From positions 1 through 6,368 of the forward strand of contig JAFUKV010000242.1 in the NCBI GenBank assembly GCA_017467745.1: DNA of 6,368 nt, written 5' to 3'. A program made the translations under genes and the position numbers. Below the pieces are notes generated by a model that saw nothing but the letters and a program-made list of their open reading frames with translations, was not told the DNA's origin and made no database searches. Shown piece by piece: positions 1 through 6,066 of this stretch (within the stretch, counting starts at the first letter, position 1; the number at the start of each line of letters is the position of its first letter). This stretch comes from Bacteroidaceae bacterium (GTDB taxonomy: Bacteria > Bacteroidota > Bacteroidia > Bacteroidales > CHK158-818).

Positions 1-164
1 GCTGTCGGGGTATGTTGTCGGCACATAACCGGCGAATCATAACCGATAATCTGCGGGAAATCGGAGAAGAGTTGCACCATGCTATCGACCGGCATAGTGC
101 GACTATCATCGCTTCGCATATTGAGTTACTGCTCAATTACTGTGTACGCTTTTGCAATCAATAA
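1..164 (+). pseudogene. AraC-family regulator remnant, sensor half only (5' end outside window)
   Basis: The frame read from base 3 ends at TAA 162-164, with a second TAA directly after it. Its last 53 residues, including IGEELHHAIDRHS and IELLLNYCVRF, match my memory of the end of the N-terminal cupin-like sensor domain and linker helix of Bacteroidetes AraC regulators. In intact relatives the LLLNYC-RF segment is followed by RQF-like residues and then about 100 residues with two helix-turn-helix motifs. Here the frame ends four residues after RF, and the next gene starts 17 bases later, so the DNA-binding domain is absent. I infer a truncated gene that cannot bind DNA in the usual way. The N-terminus lies outside the window, so I cannot tell whether the rest is intact. 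It could instead be a functional sensor-only protein, which I consider less likely. AraC regulators commonly sit beside hydrolase/flavodoxin/CMD operons, so this was probably once the local regulator. Confidence 0.6.
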
Positions 165-181
165 TAAAAACAGATAGAACA

Positions 182-1267
182 ATGAAAAAGAGATTAATTA
201 TCGCATCAAGTTTGGTAACTGTCGCTTTATCAGGTACATTGAAAGCGCAAGCATTCAACAAAGTAGATTCAAAAAAAATCCGTAGCCATAACTCCAACGC
301 TTGGGGGTTGGTCTATGCCGACGCACTTACGGAAAATGTAACGGGCAAGGTAAACATTCACCCCATAACCTACGAATTGAATGGGCTGAAAATCGCAGCT
401 AACATTTATACGCCTGCGGGTTACGACCCAATGAAAAGCTATCCTGCCCTTGTGGTAGCGCATCCTAACGGTGGCGTAAAGGAACAAGTAGCAGGTCTTT
501 ATAGCCAACGTATGGCTGATGCAGGATATATTTGCTTGGTATTCGACGCAGCCTATCAAGGAGCTAGTGAGGGCGAACCGCGCAATACCGACAAACCGGC
601 CAACCGCATTGAGGATATTCGCCGTGCCGCCGATATTCTGCTACAATATCCGGGAGTTGATTCACAGCGGGTTGGTATTCTCGGTATCTGTGGCGGTGGA
701 GGTTACTCGCTGAAAGCCGCACAGACCGACAAGCGGTTTAAGGCGGTCGCCACACTCAGCATGTTTAATACAGGATTGGTGCGCCGCAACGGATTTCTCG
801 ATTCGCAAATCAATAGCGTACAGGAGCGTCTGGCAGATGCCTGCGCAGCCCGTCAACGTGAAACCGAAGGGGGCGAAACGGAATACGTGGGTGATATGAG
901 CAGTGTTACACCCGAGCAGGCGGCAGCATTTCCGTTCGATCTTTACCGTGATGGATATACATATTATCAACAGACACATACGCATCCAAACTCGACAGGG
1001 CGTTATCCCAAGAGCAACCTGATTGATTTGATGGCTTTCGATATTTCTGCGGATATGTATCTTATCAATCAACCGTTGTTGATGATTGCCGGAAACATTG
1101 CCGACACGTTTTATATGACGGAACAGTGTTACAGCCATGCTACGGGTACACAGGATAAAGAGTTGTTTCTGATTCCCGGCGCAACGCATATCAAAACCTA
1201 CTATGTGCCGGAGTATGTAGATATGGCTGTGAATAAATTGACGGAATTTTTCGGAACGAAATTATAA
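182..1267 (+). CDS. Exported alpha/beta hydrolase, dienelactone-hydrolase-like, cysteine nucleophile
   Basis: A 361-residue protein starting at ATG 182. An upstream in-frame TTG at 152 is rejected because it would bury the signal peptide behind ten polar residues. Residues 1 to about 24 form a signal peptide: basic MKKR, a hydrophobic stretch, and an AQA-like cleavage site. The mature part is an alpha/beta hydrolase: an HPNGG oxyanion-hole segment near residue 94, the nucleophile elbow GICGG with Cys170, a likely acid Asp308 in NIADTF, and His336 in GATH. Cysteine instead of serine in the elbow is typical of dienelactone hydrolases and of some related uncharacterised hydrolases. It should cleave an ester, lactone or similar bond in the periplasm; the substrate cannot be read from sequence. 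About 100 residues between the nucleophile and the acid (roughly 200-295) form a polar cap-like insert. It is first in a four-gene operon, 15 bases before the CMD-cupin gene. The start has an A-rich leader with no Shine-Dalgarno sequence, as usual in Bacteroidetes. Confidence 0.9.
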   Translation: MKKRLIIASSLVTVALSGTLKAQAFNKVDSKKIRSHNSNAWGLVYADALTENVTGKVNIHPITYELNGLKIAANIYTPAGYDPMKSYPALVVAHPNGGVKEQVAGLYSQRMADAGYICLVFDAAYQGASEGEPRNTDKPANRIEDIRRAADILLQYPGVDSQRVGILGICGGGGYSLKAAQTDKRFKAVATLSMFNTGLVRRNGFLDSQINSVQERLADACAARQRETEGGETEYVGDMSSVTPEQAAAFPFDLYRDGYTYYQQTHTHPNSTGRYPKSNLIDLMAFDISADMYLINQPLLMIAGNIADTFYMTEQCYSHATGTQDKELFLIPGATHIKTYYVPEYVDMAVNKLTEFFGTKL

Positions 1268-1282
1268 CAAAAGTACAAAAAT

Positions 1283-2347
1283 ATGAAAAGAGCATATATA
1301 ATAATTTGCCTTTGCTTTATAGGGGTAATAAACATGATGGCGCAAATCGAGTCGTCCGACCGCGAACTGACCGTGCGTCAACAACACATCGTAGAAATCG
1401 CTTCTTGTACTGGTAGAGGCGATTTGGAGAATCTGAAACCAGCTCTTATTGCAGGATTAGACAATGGGCTGACCGTGAATGAAATCCGAGAGATCTTGAT
1501 ACACGCTTATGCTTATTGCGGTTTTCCGCGTAGTTTACGTGCCTTACAGACCTTTATTACCGTTTTGGACGAACGAAAGGAGCAGGGCATTGAAGATATT
1601 GTGGGTAAGGATGCCTCTCCTATAAACGATAGTCGCAGCCGTTACGAACGAGGACGCGACATACTGGCTGAAATATCAGGTGTACCTACCAATGCTCCCA
1701 AAACTGCTTATGCTGAGTTTGCTCCTGTCATCGAACGCTTTCTGAAAGAGCATCTCTTTGCCGACCTTTTTGAACGAGACGTGCTGACATATGCCGAGCG
1801 GGAACTGGCTACCGTATCGGTTATTGCCGCGCTGGGCGAAAGTGTAGAGCCGATGTTGCGTTCGCATAGTCGCATTTGCCGAAAACTCGGGATGACCGAA
1901 ATGCAACTAGACCAAGCGCTCATTATTGCACGAACTGATACTACGGATTGCTTAGTCAAAGATATTTTCTCAAAGGGGATAAAACTTCCCGACAGTCCGA
2001 ATTTTACGGGCGAAGCATGGCTCGAAACTTTTGTCTCGAAAGCAGACTCGATGGATTGTACCGTAGGCAATGTAACCTTTGCGCCGGGTGTCCGCAACAG
2101 TTGGCACTCGCATCCGGGGGGACAGATTCTGCTATGCACCTCTGGCGAGGGGCGCTATCAGGAGAAAGGGAAATCTGTACAAGTGTTGCGTCCCGGAGAT
2201 GTGGTTAAAATTGCCCCGAATGTAGAACACTGGCATGGAGCTGCTCCCGACAGCGAATTCACTCACATTGCCATCGGTACGCAACAGTCCAAAGGCGGAG
2301 CCGTATGGCTCGCTCCGGTAACAGACAAAGAATATGATAATAAATAA
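1283..2347 (+). CDS. Exported carboxymuconolactone decarboxylase-like protein fused to a cupin
   Basis: A 354-residue protein from ATG 1283. Residues 1 to about 20 are a hydrophobic signal peptide ending in MMAQ. Two carboxymuconolactone decarboxylase (CMD) repeats follow. The first, about 27-100, carries the motif E67/E70, H74, Y77, C79, G80, F81, P82. The second, about 135-225, keeps the helical pattern (AERELATVSVIAALG) but lacks the H...YCGFP motif. A C-terminal cupin, about 250-345, has metal-ligand positions His275, His277, Gln281 and His316 in HSHPGGQ and PNVEHWHGA. Neither CMD repeat has the CxxC of AhpD, so an AhpD-type peroxidase role is unlikely. CMD-cupin fusions are known and generally of unverified function; decarboxylation, isomerisation or oxidation of a small keto acid or lactone are possible. 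Unlike the usual cytoplasmic CMD proteins, this one appears exported. It lies 15 bases after the hydrolase gene and 17 before the flavodoxin lipoprotein gene, so it is almost certainly co-transcribed with both. Confidence 0.9.
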   Translation: MKRAYIIICLCFIGVINMMAQIESSDRELTVRQQHIVEIASCTGRGDLENLKPALIAGLDNGLTVNEIREILIHAYAYCGFPRSLRALQTFITVLDERKEQGIEDIVGKDASPINDSRSRYERGRDILAEISGVPTNAPKTAYAEFAPVIERFLKEHLFADLFERDVLTYAERELATVSVIAALGESVEPMLRSHSRICRKLGMTEMQLDQALIIARTDTTDCLVKDIFSKGIKLPDSPNFTGEAWLETFVSKADSMDCTVGNVTFAPGVRNSWHSHPGGQILLCTSGEGRYQEKGKSVQVLRPGDVVKIAPNVEHWHGAAPDSEFTHIAIGTQQSKGGAVWLAPVTDKEYDNK

Positions 2348-2364
2348 TACAAAACAGATTGAAT

Positions 2365-3063
2365 ATGAAAAGATTATTTTTTATTCCGCTCTTGCTTTTT
2401 TCGCTGACAAGTATGGCTGCTTGCTCTCCCGATGATGATCCGGTGGAAAAAACTCCGATAACAGAAGAACCAGAAACTCCTTCTGTGCCGGAGAACTCGG
2501 ATAAACCCGATACTCCGACCGAAAACCGTAAAATGCTTGTGGTGTATTTTTCGACTGAGGGACATACCAAAGCCGTAGCCGAACGAATCGTAGAGCTTAC
2601 CGGTGCAGACATCCATCGTATCGAGGTTACCGACCCGTATACCGCAAATCCTTACGATGACAGCGAGCGTATCCAACGTGAAGCCTACAACGATTTACGT
2701 CCCGGAGTGGCGAATTTGCTCGATAAAGAGGTAATTGAAAAATACAACACGATTTTTGTCGGTTCGCCCATTTGGTGGCATCAGCCGGCCATGGCGGTTT
2801 GTTCGTTCCTCGAAGCATACGATTTGAGAGACAAGACTATCATTCCATTTTTCACCTATGGGGCTACATCTTATCTGAACGAGTCCATGCAAAAGATCTA
2901 CAAGATAACACCCGATTCAAAACATATTCCGGAAACACTTCCGGAAGACCTTGATGCGGACGACATTACGACACCGGGACGTCCTGACGATGCAGGTATA
3001 GACATGCCTGGCAATGCTCGTGGCACAGAGGCGTGGTTACGTCGAATTGGATTTATCGAATAA
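2365..3063 (+). CDS. Flavodoxin-family lipoprotein
   Basis: A 232-residue protein from ATG 2365. A TTG two codons upstream is in frame but unnecessary. Residues 1-19 are a lipoprotein signal peptide ending SMAA, with Cys20 as the probable lipidated residue; Met at -3 makes the lipobox slightly atypical. CSPDDDP follows, resembling the acidic lipoprotein export signal that sends Bacteroidetes lipoproteins to the cell surface, so surface exposure is possible. A Pro/Glu/Thr-rich linker (about 24-56) leads to a flavodoxin domain. It has a phosphate-binding loop STEGHT at 63-68 after the strand MLVVYF, the segment VGSPIWWHQP at about 132-141 for the isoalloxazine ring, and IIPFFTYG at about 159-166. 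It should bind FMN non-covalently and carry one or two electrons. Length and the C-terminal ending (RRIGFIE) fit the Flavodoxin_4 group. It lies 17 bases after the CMD-cupin gene and 20 before a second flavodoxin gene. Its electron donor and acceptor are unknown. Confidence 0.88.
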   Translation: MKRLFFIPLLLFSLTSMAACSPDDDPVEKTPITEEPETPSVPENSDKPDTPTENRKMLVVYFSTEGHTKAVAERIVELTGADIHRIEVTDPYTANPYDDSERIQREAYNDLRPGVANLLDKEVIEKYNTIFVGSPIWWHQPAMAVCSFLEAYDLRDKTIIPFFTYGATSYLNESMQKIYKITPDSKHIPETLPEDLDADDITTPGRPDDAGIDMPGNARGTEAWLRRIGFIE

Positions 3064-3083
3064 AGGCATAAAACAAGTAAAAC

Positions 3084-3773
3084 ATGAAAAAAGGAATTAT
3101 AACGGTAGGCGCGTTGGCAGTCATTGCCTTAACAATAACATTCTATTGCCGAGCTGTCGGAAATGAAGCCATATTGGAGAATGTAAATGTTGTGCCCCAA
3201 CAACCCGAATCCACTGTTCAAAGTATCCGAAGAAAGGCTTTGGTCGTCTATTTCTCTGTTCCCGAAACGGATGGCGTGGATGCTTCATCGGGCGCAAGTC
3301 GTATTATCGCAAACGGTAAGGTAATGGGAAATACGCAATACATAGCATCCGTTATTAGTGAAGTTACAGGAAGCGACCTTTTCGAGATAAAGACTGTACA
3401 TACCTATCCCGGATCGCATAAGGCGTTGATTGATACAGCAAAGATTGAGATTAACAATAAGGCTCGTCCGAAGCTGGCTACACACATTAAAAATCTCAAT
3501 GATTACGATACGATTTTTGCCGGATTTCCCAATTGGTGGTATGATATGCCTATGCCGCTTTACTCGTTTTTCGATGAATACGATTTTAGCGGCAAGACCA
3601 TTATTCCGTTCTGTACGCATGGCGGCAGCCGTTTCTCAGGAGCTATCAAGACAATCCGTAAATTAGAACCGAAAGCCTCCGTGTCGGATGGATACTCAAT
3701 TCCCCGTGACCGTGTCAGCGAGGCAAAACCAGATGTGTTGAACTGGCTGAAAAGAATCGGTATGGTGGAATAA
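3084..3773 (+). CDS. Flavodoxin-family protein with N-terminal membrane segment
   Basis: A 229-residue protein from ATG 3084, last gene of the operon. Residues 4-21 are hydrophobic (IITVGALAVIALTITFYC), giving an uncleaved anchor or signal peptide. Cys22 is not in a convincing lipobox, so lipidation is doubtful. After a linker, the flavodoxin domain starts with KALVVYFS at about 51-58. Its phosphate-loop region is expanded to about 25 residues, from VPETDGVDASSGAS to MGNTQY (59-86), compared with a six-residue loop in the preceding flavodoxin. The ligand-binding segment AGFPNWWYDMP (146-156) and IIPFCTHGG (173-181) are clear. This expanded loop occurs in other Flavodoxin_4 members, where GNT supplies the phosphate contacts. 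Both flavodoxins share the DTIF/NTIF strand, the KTIIPF strand and a similar C-terminus (WLKRIGMVE), so they are probably diverged duplicates. It should be an FMN electron carrier facing the periplasm, with unknown partners. A strong hairpin lies 38 bases after its stop codon. Confidence 0.88.
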   Translation: MKKGIITVGALAVIALTITFYCRAVGNEAILENVNVVPQQPESTVQSIRRKALVVYFSVPETDGVDASSGASRIIANGKVMGNTQYIASVISEVTGSDLFEIKTVHTYPGSHKALIDTAKIEINNKARPKLATHIKNLNDYDTIFAGFPNWWYDMPMPLYSFFDEYDFSGKTIIPFCTHGGSRFSGAIKTIRKLEPKASVSDGYSIPRDRVSEAKPDVLNWLKRIGMVE

Positions 3774-3811
3774 GATTTCGTAACGACTCAAACTTGTCCA
3801 ATGAATAATAG

Positions 3812-3839
3812 TTGTCCGGCCGAAGATGAGGCCGGACAA
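3812..3839 (+). terminator. Strong hairpin after the flavodoxin operon, weak U-tract
   Basis: A perfect 10-bp inverted repeat, TTGTCCGGCC / GGCCGGACAA, encloses an eight-base loop (3822-3829). Three more pairs are possible outside it if G-U pairs are allowed. The stem has seven G-C pairs and should be very stable in RNA. The downstream bases (TTGCCAAATATACC) contain only a short, broken T-run, so as an intrinsic terminator it is imperfect. It may act together with the better terminator 125 bases further on, or protect the operon mRNA from 3' decay. Confidence 0.6.
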
Positions 3840-3964
3840 TTGCCAAATATACCTGTTTCCCAAATGCGTTTCTTTACTGTTGCGGACTTGTATTGTCTAT
3901 TTTTTCGTTAGATGGTTGTGAGGAACGAGATGTTGGCTCAATCGTAGAAAAAAGATAAAATAAG

Positions 3965-3998
3965 AAAGCCTGTTCTAAGAACAAGAACAGGCTTTTTT
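3965..3998. terminator. Bidirectional intrinsic terminator between convergent genes
   Basis: A 12-bp perfect stem, AAAGCCTGTTCT / AGAACAGGCTTT, with a seven-base loop (3977-3983). On the + strand it runs into T6 (3993-3998). On the - strand the stem is followed by a T-rich run (TTTCTTATTTTATC). It lies 191 bases after the last operon gene and 25 bases beyond the stop codon of the GH123-like gene. It therefore serves most directly as that gene's terminator and can also stop readthrough from the operon. Confidence 0.85.
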
Positions 3999-4023
3999 AT
4001 GAAATATGAAAAAAGAATACTTT

Positions 4024-5763
4024 TTATCTTGATACTTCATTTAGAGTTTTACCGGCTTTTTCTACTATGTCTTGCCACGGTTGTTTAGAATCGTTAGCGT
4101 TCATATTGCGGATTTCTTCTAACACTTTTTCTAATTCAGAAATATCTTTGCCTTCTGCTCTTAATGCGCGAGTTTTTTCGGCGGCTTCTATTCCGTCTAT
4201 TAAACGTTCAAAACGGATAGAAGAACGGCAATAGGGATATACTAAGTAAGTGTCGCCAGAACTCCAATTGCCGAAACGAGAGTCGATAACTGGGTTTTCT
4301 TGCCAAGAGTTATAAGCCCAGCGTAGCATACCGTCAAAGTCCCAAGCTAATCCATACCAACCTAAGAGTTCAGCTTCGAACGGATGAGAGAATGTAAAAG
4401 TATTCGGAAAATAGGGGCCGCAGCATATATAAAAAGTCGTATTAAAGCCTTTTTCTCGGCGTGAGGTAATATCTTCTTGATCTGTTTTTTGTTGCATCGC
4501 AACACAAACATCGCGCATCATTGTATAACGTTTGTAAGAGTGATGATTGTCTGCCAAAGCAAATCCCATTTCGGGAGCACATTTTTCCAGAACTTTAACA
4601 GCTGCATCCATAGCTTCGGGAGCACGTTCGTCCATCGCTATGTTGGTAATGTCTAACCAGCCTTTTTCACTAAGGTGTTGTTTGAAGTCTTTGAGGAATG
4701 GCTCCCATATTTTTTCAAATATCGGTTTACCGGGTTCTGCTACTACGGTAATTTTTTTATTTTCTTTTTCATCAAAATAGTCGAGTTCGCAGTTCCAAGG
4801 AACCATAGAATAACAGTTTATCATTCGGTTAATGCCGACAGAAAGCATCATTTTAACCCAACGATCAAATACCTTATAGTCATAGCTCCACGTTCCATCA
4901 GCTTTAAGCGTCCATTTGATCATATCTTCGTAAGCATCGTAACATTGGTGGTTCCACGGGTCTTTGTTCACATTCACGGTAATGACTTTTTGGCCTGCAT
5001 TGGCAAGCATTTTCATTAGAGGTTTCATGGCTTCGAAGTGAGCGTCGCTCCACATTTCCAAACCTTGTGCACGAGCCACAGATGACGGGTGTTGCCATAA
5101 ATCGAGGTGATACGCCCATTTGTCAGGAGTATTCAGAGTACGGTCGATAACTTCTATTTCTAATGGCAAACAAACTTTTCCGAATCCGTTGTGGCTGATT
5201 TCTACTTCCGAAGTATAAATGCCGGCTTTTGCGTTTTGCGGGACATTTATGGTTATCCATACCGGGCGGGTCGTTTGTGCGGCCATATCGAAACGTGAAA
5301 GCGTATCAAGCATATCGGGAACGATTATATGGGGAGCGCCTTTTTTGAAATTAGGAGTGTTTTGGTCGGCTATGGTATAGCGTACAAAACGAGCTTGCGC
5401 TATGGATGCGGGCATACTTGCTCCATCAGTTTTAAAATCTTTGATTTGGCATTCTACGCCATTTGCGCCTTTGGCAGTCCAGAGCAGAGCCTGTGCTGAC
5501 GCTTTTTCGCCTTTCCATGCAGATATGTGGAGTTTTTCCGTACCAAGTGTTTGCGGCACTTCACTACGTGAATATCGTTGATTGATATTACCCCATGCGC
5601 CATTTAATTTTTTTGAGACTTTTTCCCAAGCAGCTTGCGCTTCTTCTGTGAGAGGAGTGGGGTCTTCCGGTTCTGTAAAAGTTTCTACGGGAGTGTACTC
5701 CTTGCAGCCGACAAGTGGAGCTGCGGCCAGAAGCAAAAGGAAAAATTTTCGAGTAAGTTTCAT
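4024..5763 (-). CDS. Glycoside hydrolase family 123-like lipoprotein (DUF4091 type), probable beta-N-acetylgalactosaminidase
   Basis: A 579-residue protein with its start codon at 5763-5761. Residues 1-20 form a lipoprotein signal peptide (KLTRKFF, hydrophobic core, LVGC) with lipidated Cys20. The following KEYTP and the acidic linker suit an outer-membrane, possibly surface-facing, lipoprotein. About 70-210 looks like the N-terminal beta-sandwich. About 215-520 is the catalytic barrel with the DUF4091/GH123 signatures KVITVNVNKDPW, NIAMDERAPEAM and LLGWYGLAWDFDGMLRWAYN. Asp378-Glu379 matches the Asp-Glu pair that in GH123 enzymes drives catalysis assisted by the substrate acetamido group. 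Known GH123 members release terminal beta-linked GalNAc, for example from glycosphingolipid sugars. The length is normal for Bacteroides GH123 proteins. A lysine/glutamate-rich helical tail ends the protein. No SusC/SusD genes lie beside it in the window, so it seems to be a monocistronic unit. Exact linkage specificity is inferred only from the family. Confidence 0.87.
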   Translation of the reverse strand: MKLTRKFFLLLLAAAPLVGCKEYTPVETFTEPEDPTPLTEEAQAAWEKVSKKLNGAWGNINQRYSRSEVPQTLGTEKLHISAWKGEKASAQALLWTAKGANGVECQIKDFKTDGASMPASIAQARFVRYTIADQNTPNFKKGAPHIIVPDMLDTLSRFDMAAQTTRPVWITINVPQNAKAGIYTSEVEISHNGFGKVCLPLEIEVIDRTLNTPDKWAYHLDLWQHPSSVARAQGLEMWSDAHFEAMKPLMKMLANAGQKVITVNVNKDPWNHQCYDAYEDMIKWTLKADGTWSYDYKVFDRWVKMMLSVGINRMINCYSMVPWNCELDYFDEKENKKITVVAEPGKPIFEKIWEPFLKDFKQHLSEKGWLDITNIAMDERAPEAMDAAVKVLEKCAPEMGFALADNHHSYKRYTMMRDVCVAMQQKTDQEDITSRREKGFNTTFYICCGPYFPNTFTFSHPFEAELLGWYGLAWDFDGMLRWAYNSWQENPVIDSRFGNWSSGDTYLVYPYCRSSIRFERLIDGIEAAEKTRALRAEGKDISELEKVLEEIRNMNANDSKQPWQDIVEKAGKTLNEVSR

Positions 5764-5847
5764 AATGTATGTTTTAAGTTATAGATTAAATGTTTGGTTC
5801 AGAAAATACACCATCATTAATGTAAAAGGGTATGTGTTTATCACCTG

Positions 5848-5855
5848 CAAAAATA
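5848..5855 (-). promoter_or_regulatory. Probable sigma-ABfr -7 element for the GH123-like gene
   Basis: The - strand reads TATTTTTG, an exact match to the Bacteroidetes -7 consensus TAnnTTTG. About 20 bases upstream the - strand has TCTG (5879-5876), one base off the -33 TTTG motif. Transcription would begin near 5840 and leave a 5' leader of about 75-80 bases before the ATG. Confidence 0.5.
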
Positions 5856-6039
5856 CATAAAATATTGTATTATTACAGAATAAATGATTTTTGTTTTCTT
5901 CAATTCTATATAAATTCTTTGTTTGCATCCTTTTTTCAAAAGAAAATTTAGAAATAAAAATATAAATAAGAAAACCAAATATTTATGTTATATCTTCGAC
6001 AATTATTATTTCAAAAATGTCTAATAAATGTAACTTTTT

Positions 6040-6047
6040 TATTTTTG
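6040..6047 (+). promoter_or_regulatory. Probable sigma-ABfr -7 element for the ECF sigma gene
   Basis: The + strand reads TATTTTTG, matching TAnnTTTG, 19 bases before the ATG at 6067. No good TTTG is present at the -33 position, so the promoter may be weak or need an activator. Transcription would begin only about 10-14 bases before the start codon, giving a very short leader. Confidence 0.45.
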
Positions 6048-6066
6048 ATTCGTCCTGTATATAGAT

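Larger units (their letters stand above)
5764..6066. other. AT-rich divergent intergenic region
   Basis: This 303-base gap separates the divergently transcribed GH123-like gene (-) and ECF sigma factor gene (+). It is strongly AT-rich and stop-rich in all frames. I see no convincing small gene, tRNA, direct repeat or riboswitch-like structure. It holds one TAnnTTTG-type promoter element facing each way (5848-5855 on the - strand, 6040-6047 on the + strand). The middle, about 5880-6020, shows only A/T runs. Confidence 0.7.

Noticed and set aside
152..181. TTG start extending the hydrolase by ten residues
   Set aside because: It overlaps the end of the AraC frame and puts polar residues ahead of a clear signal peptide; ATG 182 gives a normal MKKR start.
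662..1189. Open frame on the - strand of 175 codons inside the hydrolase gene
   Set aside because: Cys/Arg/Ile-rich composition without domain signatures; it is the antisense shadow of a well-supported gene.
1708..2139. Open frame on the - strand of 143 codons inside the CMD-cupin gene
   Set aside because: Ser/Arg-rich antisense shadow with no recognisable motif and no promoter-like sequence.
182..2347. A beta-ketoadipate-type aromatic degradation pathway, because dienelactone hydrolase-like and CMD-like genes are adjacent
   Set aside because: Both proteins are exported and no ring-cleavage dioxygenase, cycloisomerase or CoA transferase is present; family names alone do not support that pathway.
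2359..2364. TTG start two codons before the flavodoxin lipoprotein ATG
   Set aside because: It adds nothing to the protein, and ATG 2365 fits the lipoprotein signal peptide better.
3801..3911. Small 36-codon frame in the gap after the flavodoxin operon
   Set aside because: It runs straight through the GC-rich hairpin, its product has no recognisable features, and a frame this short is expected by chance.
3774..4023. Mobile-element or CRISPR remnant in the convergent intergenic region
   Set aside because: Only two hairpins are present; there are no repeated units, target-site duplications or transposase fragments.
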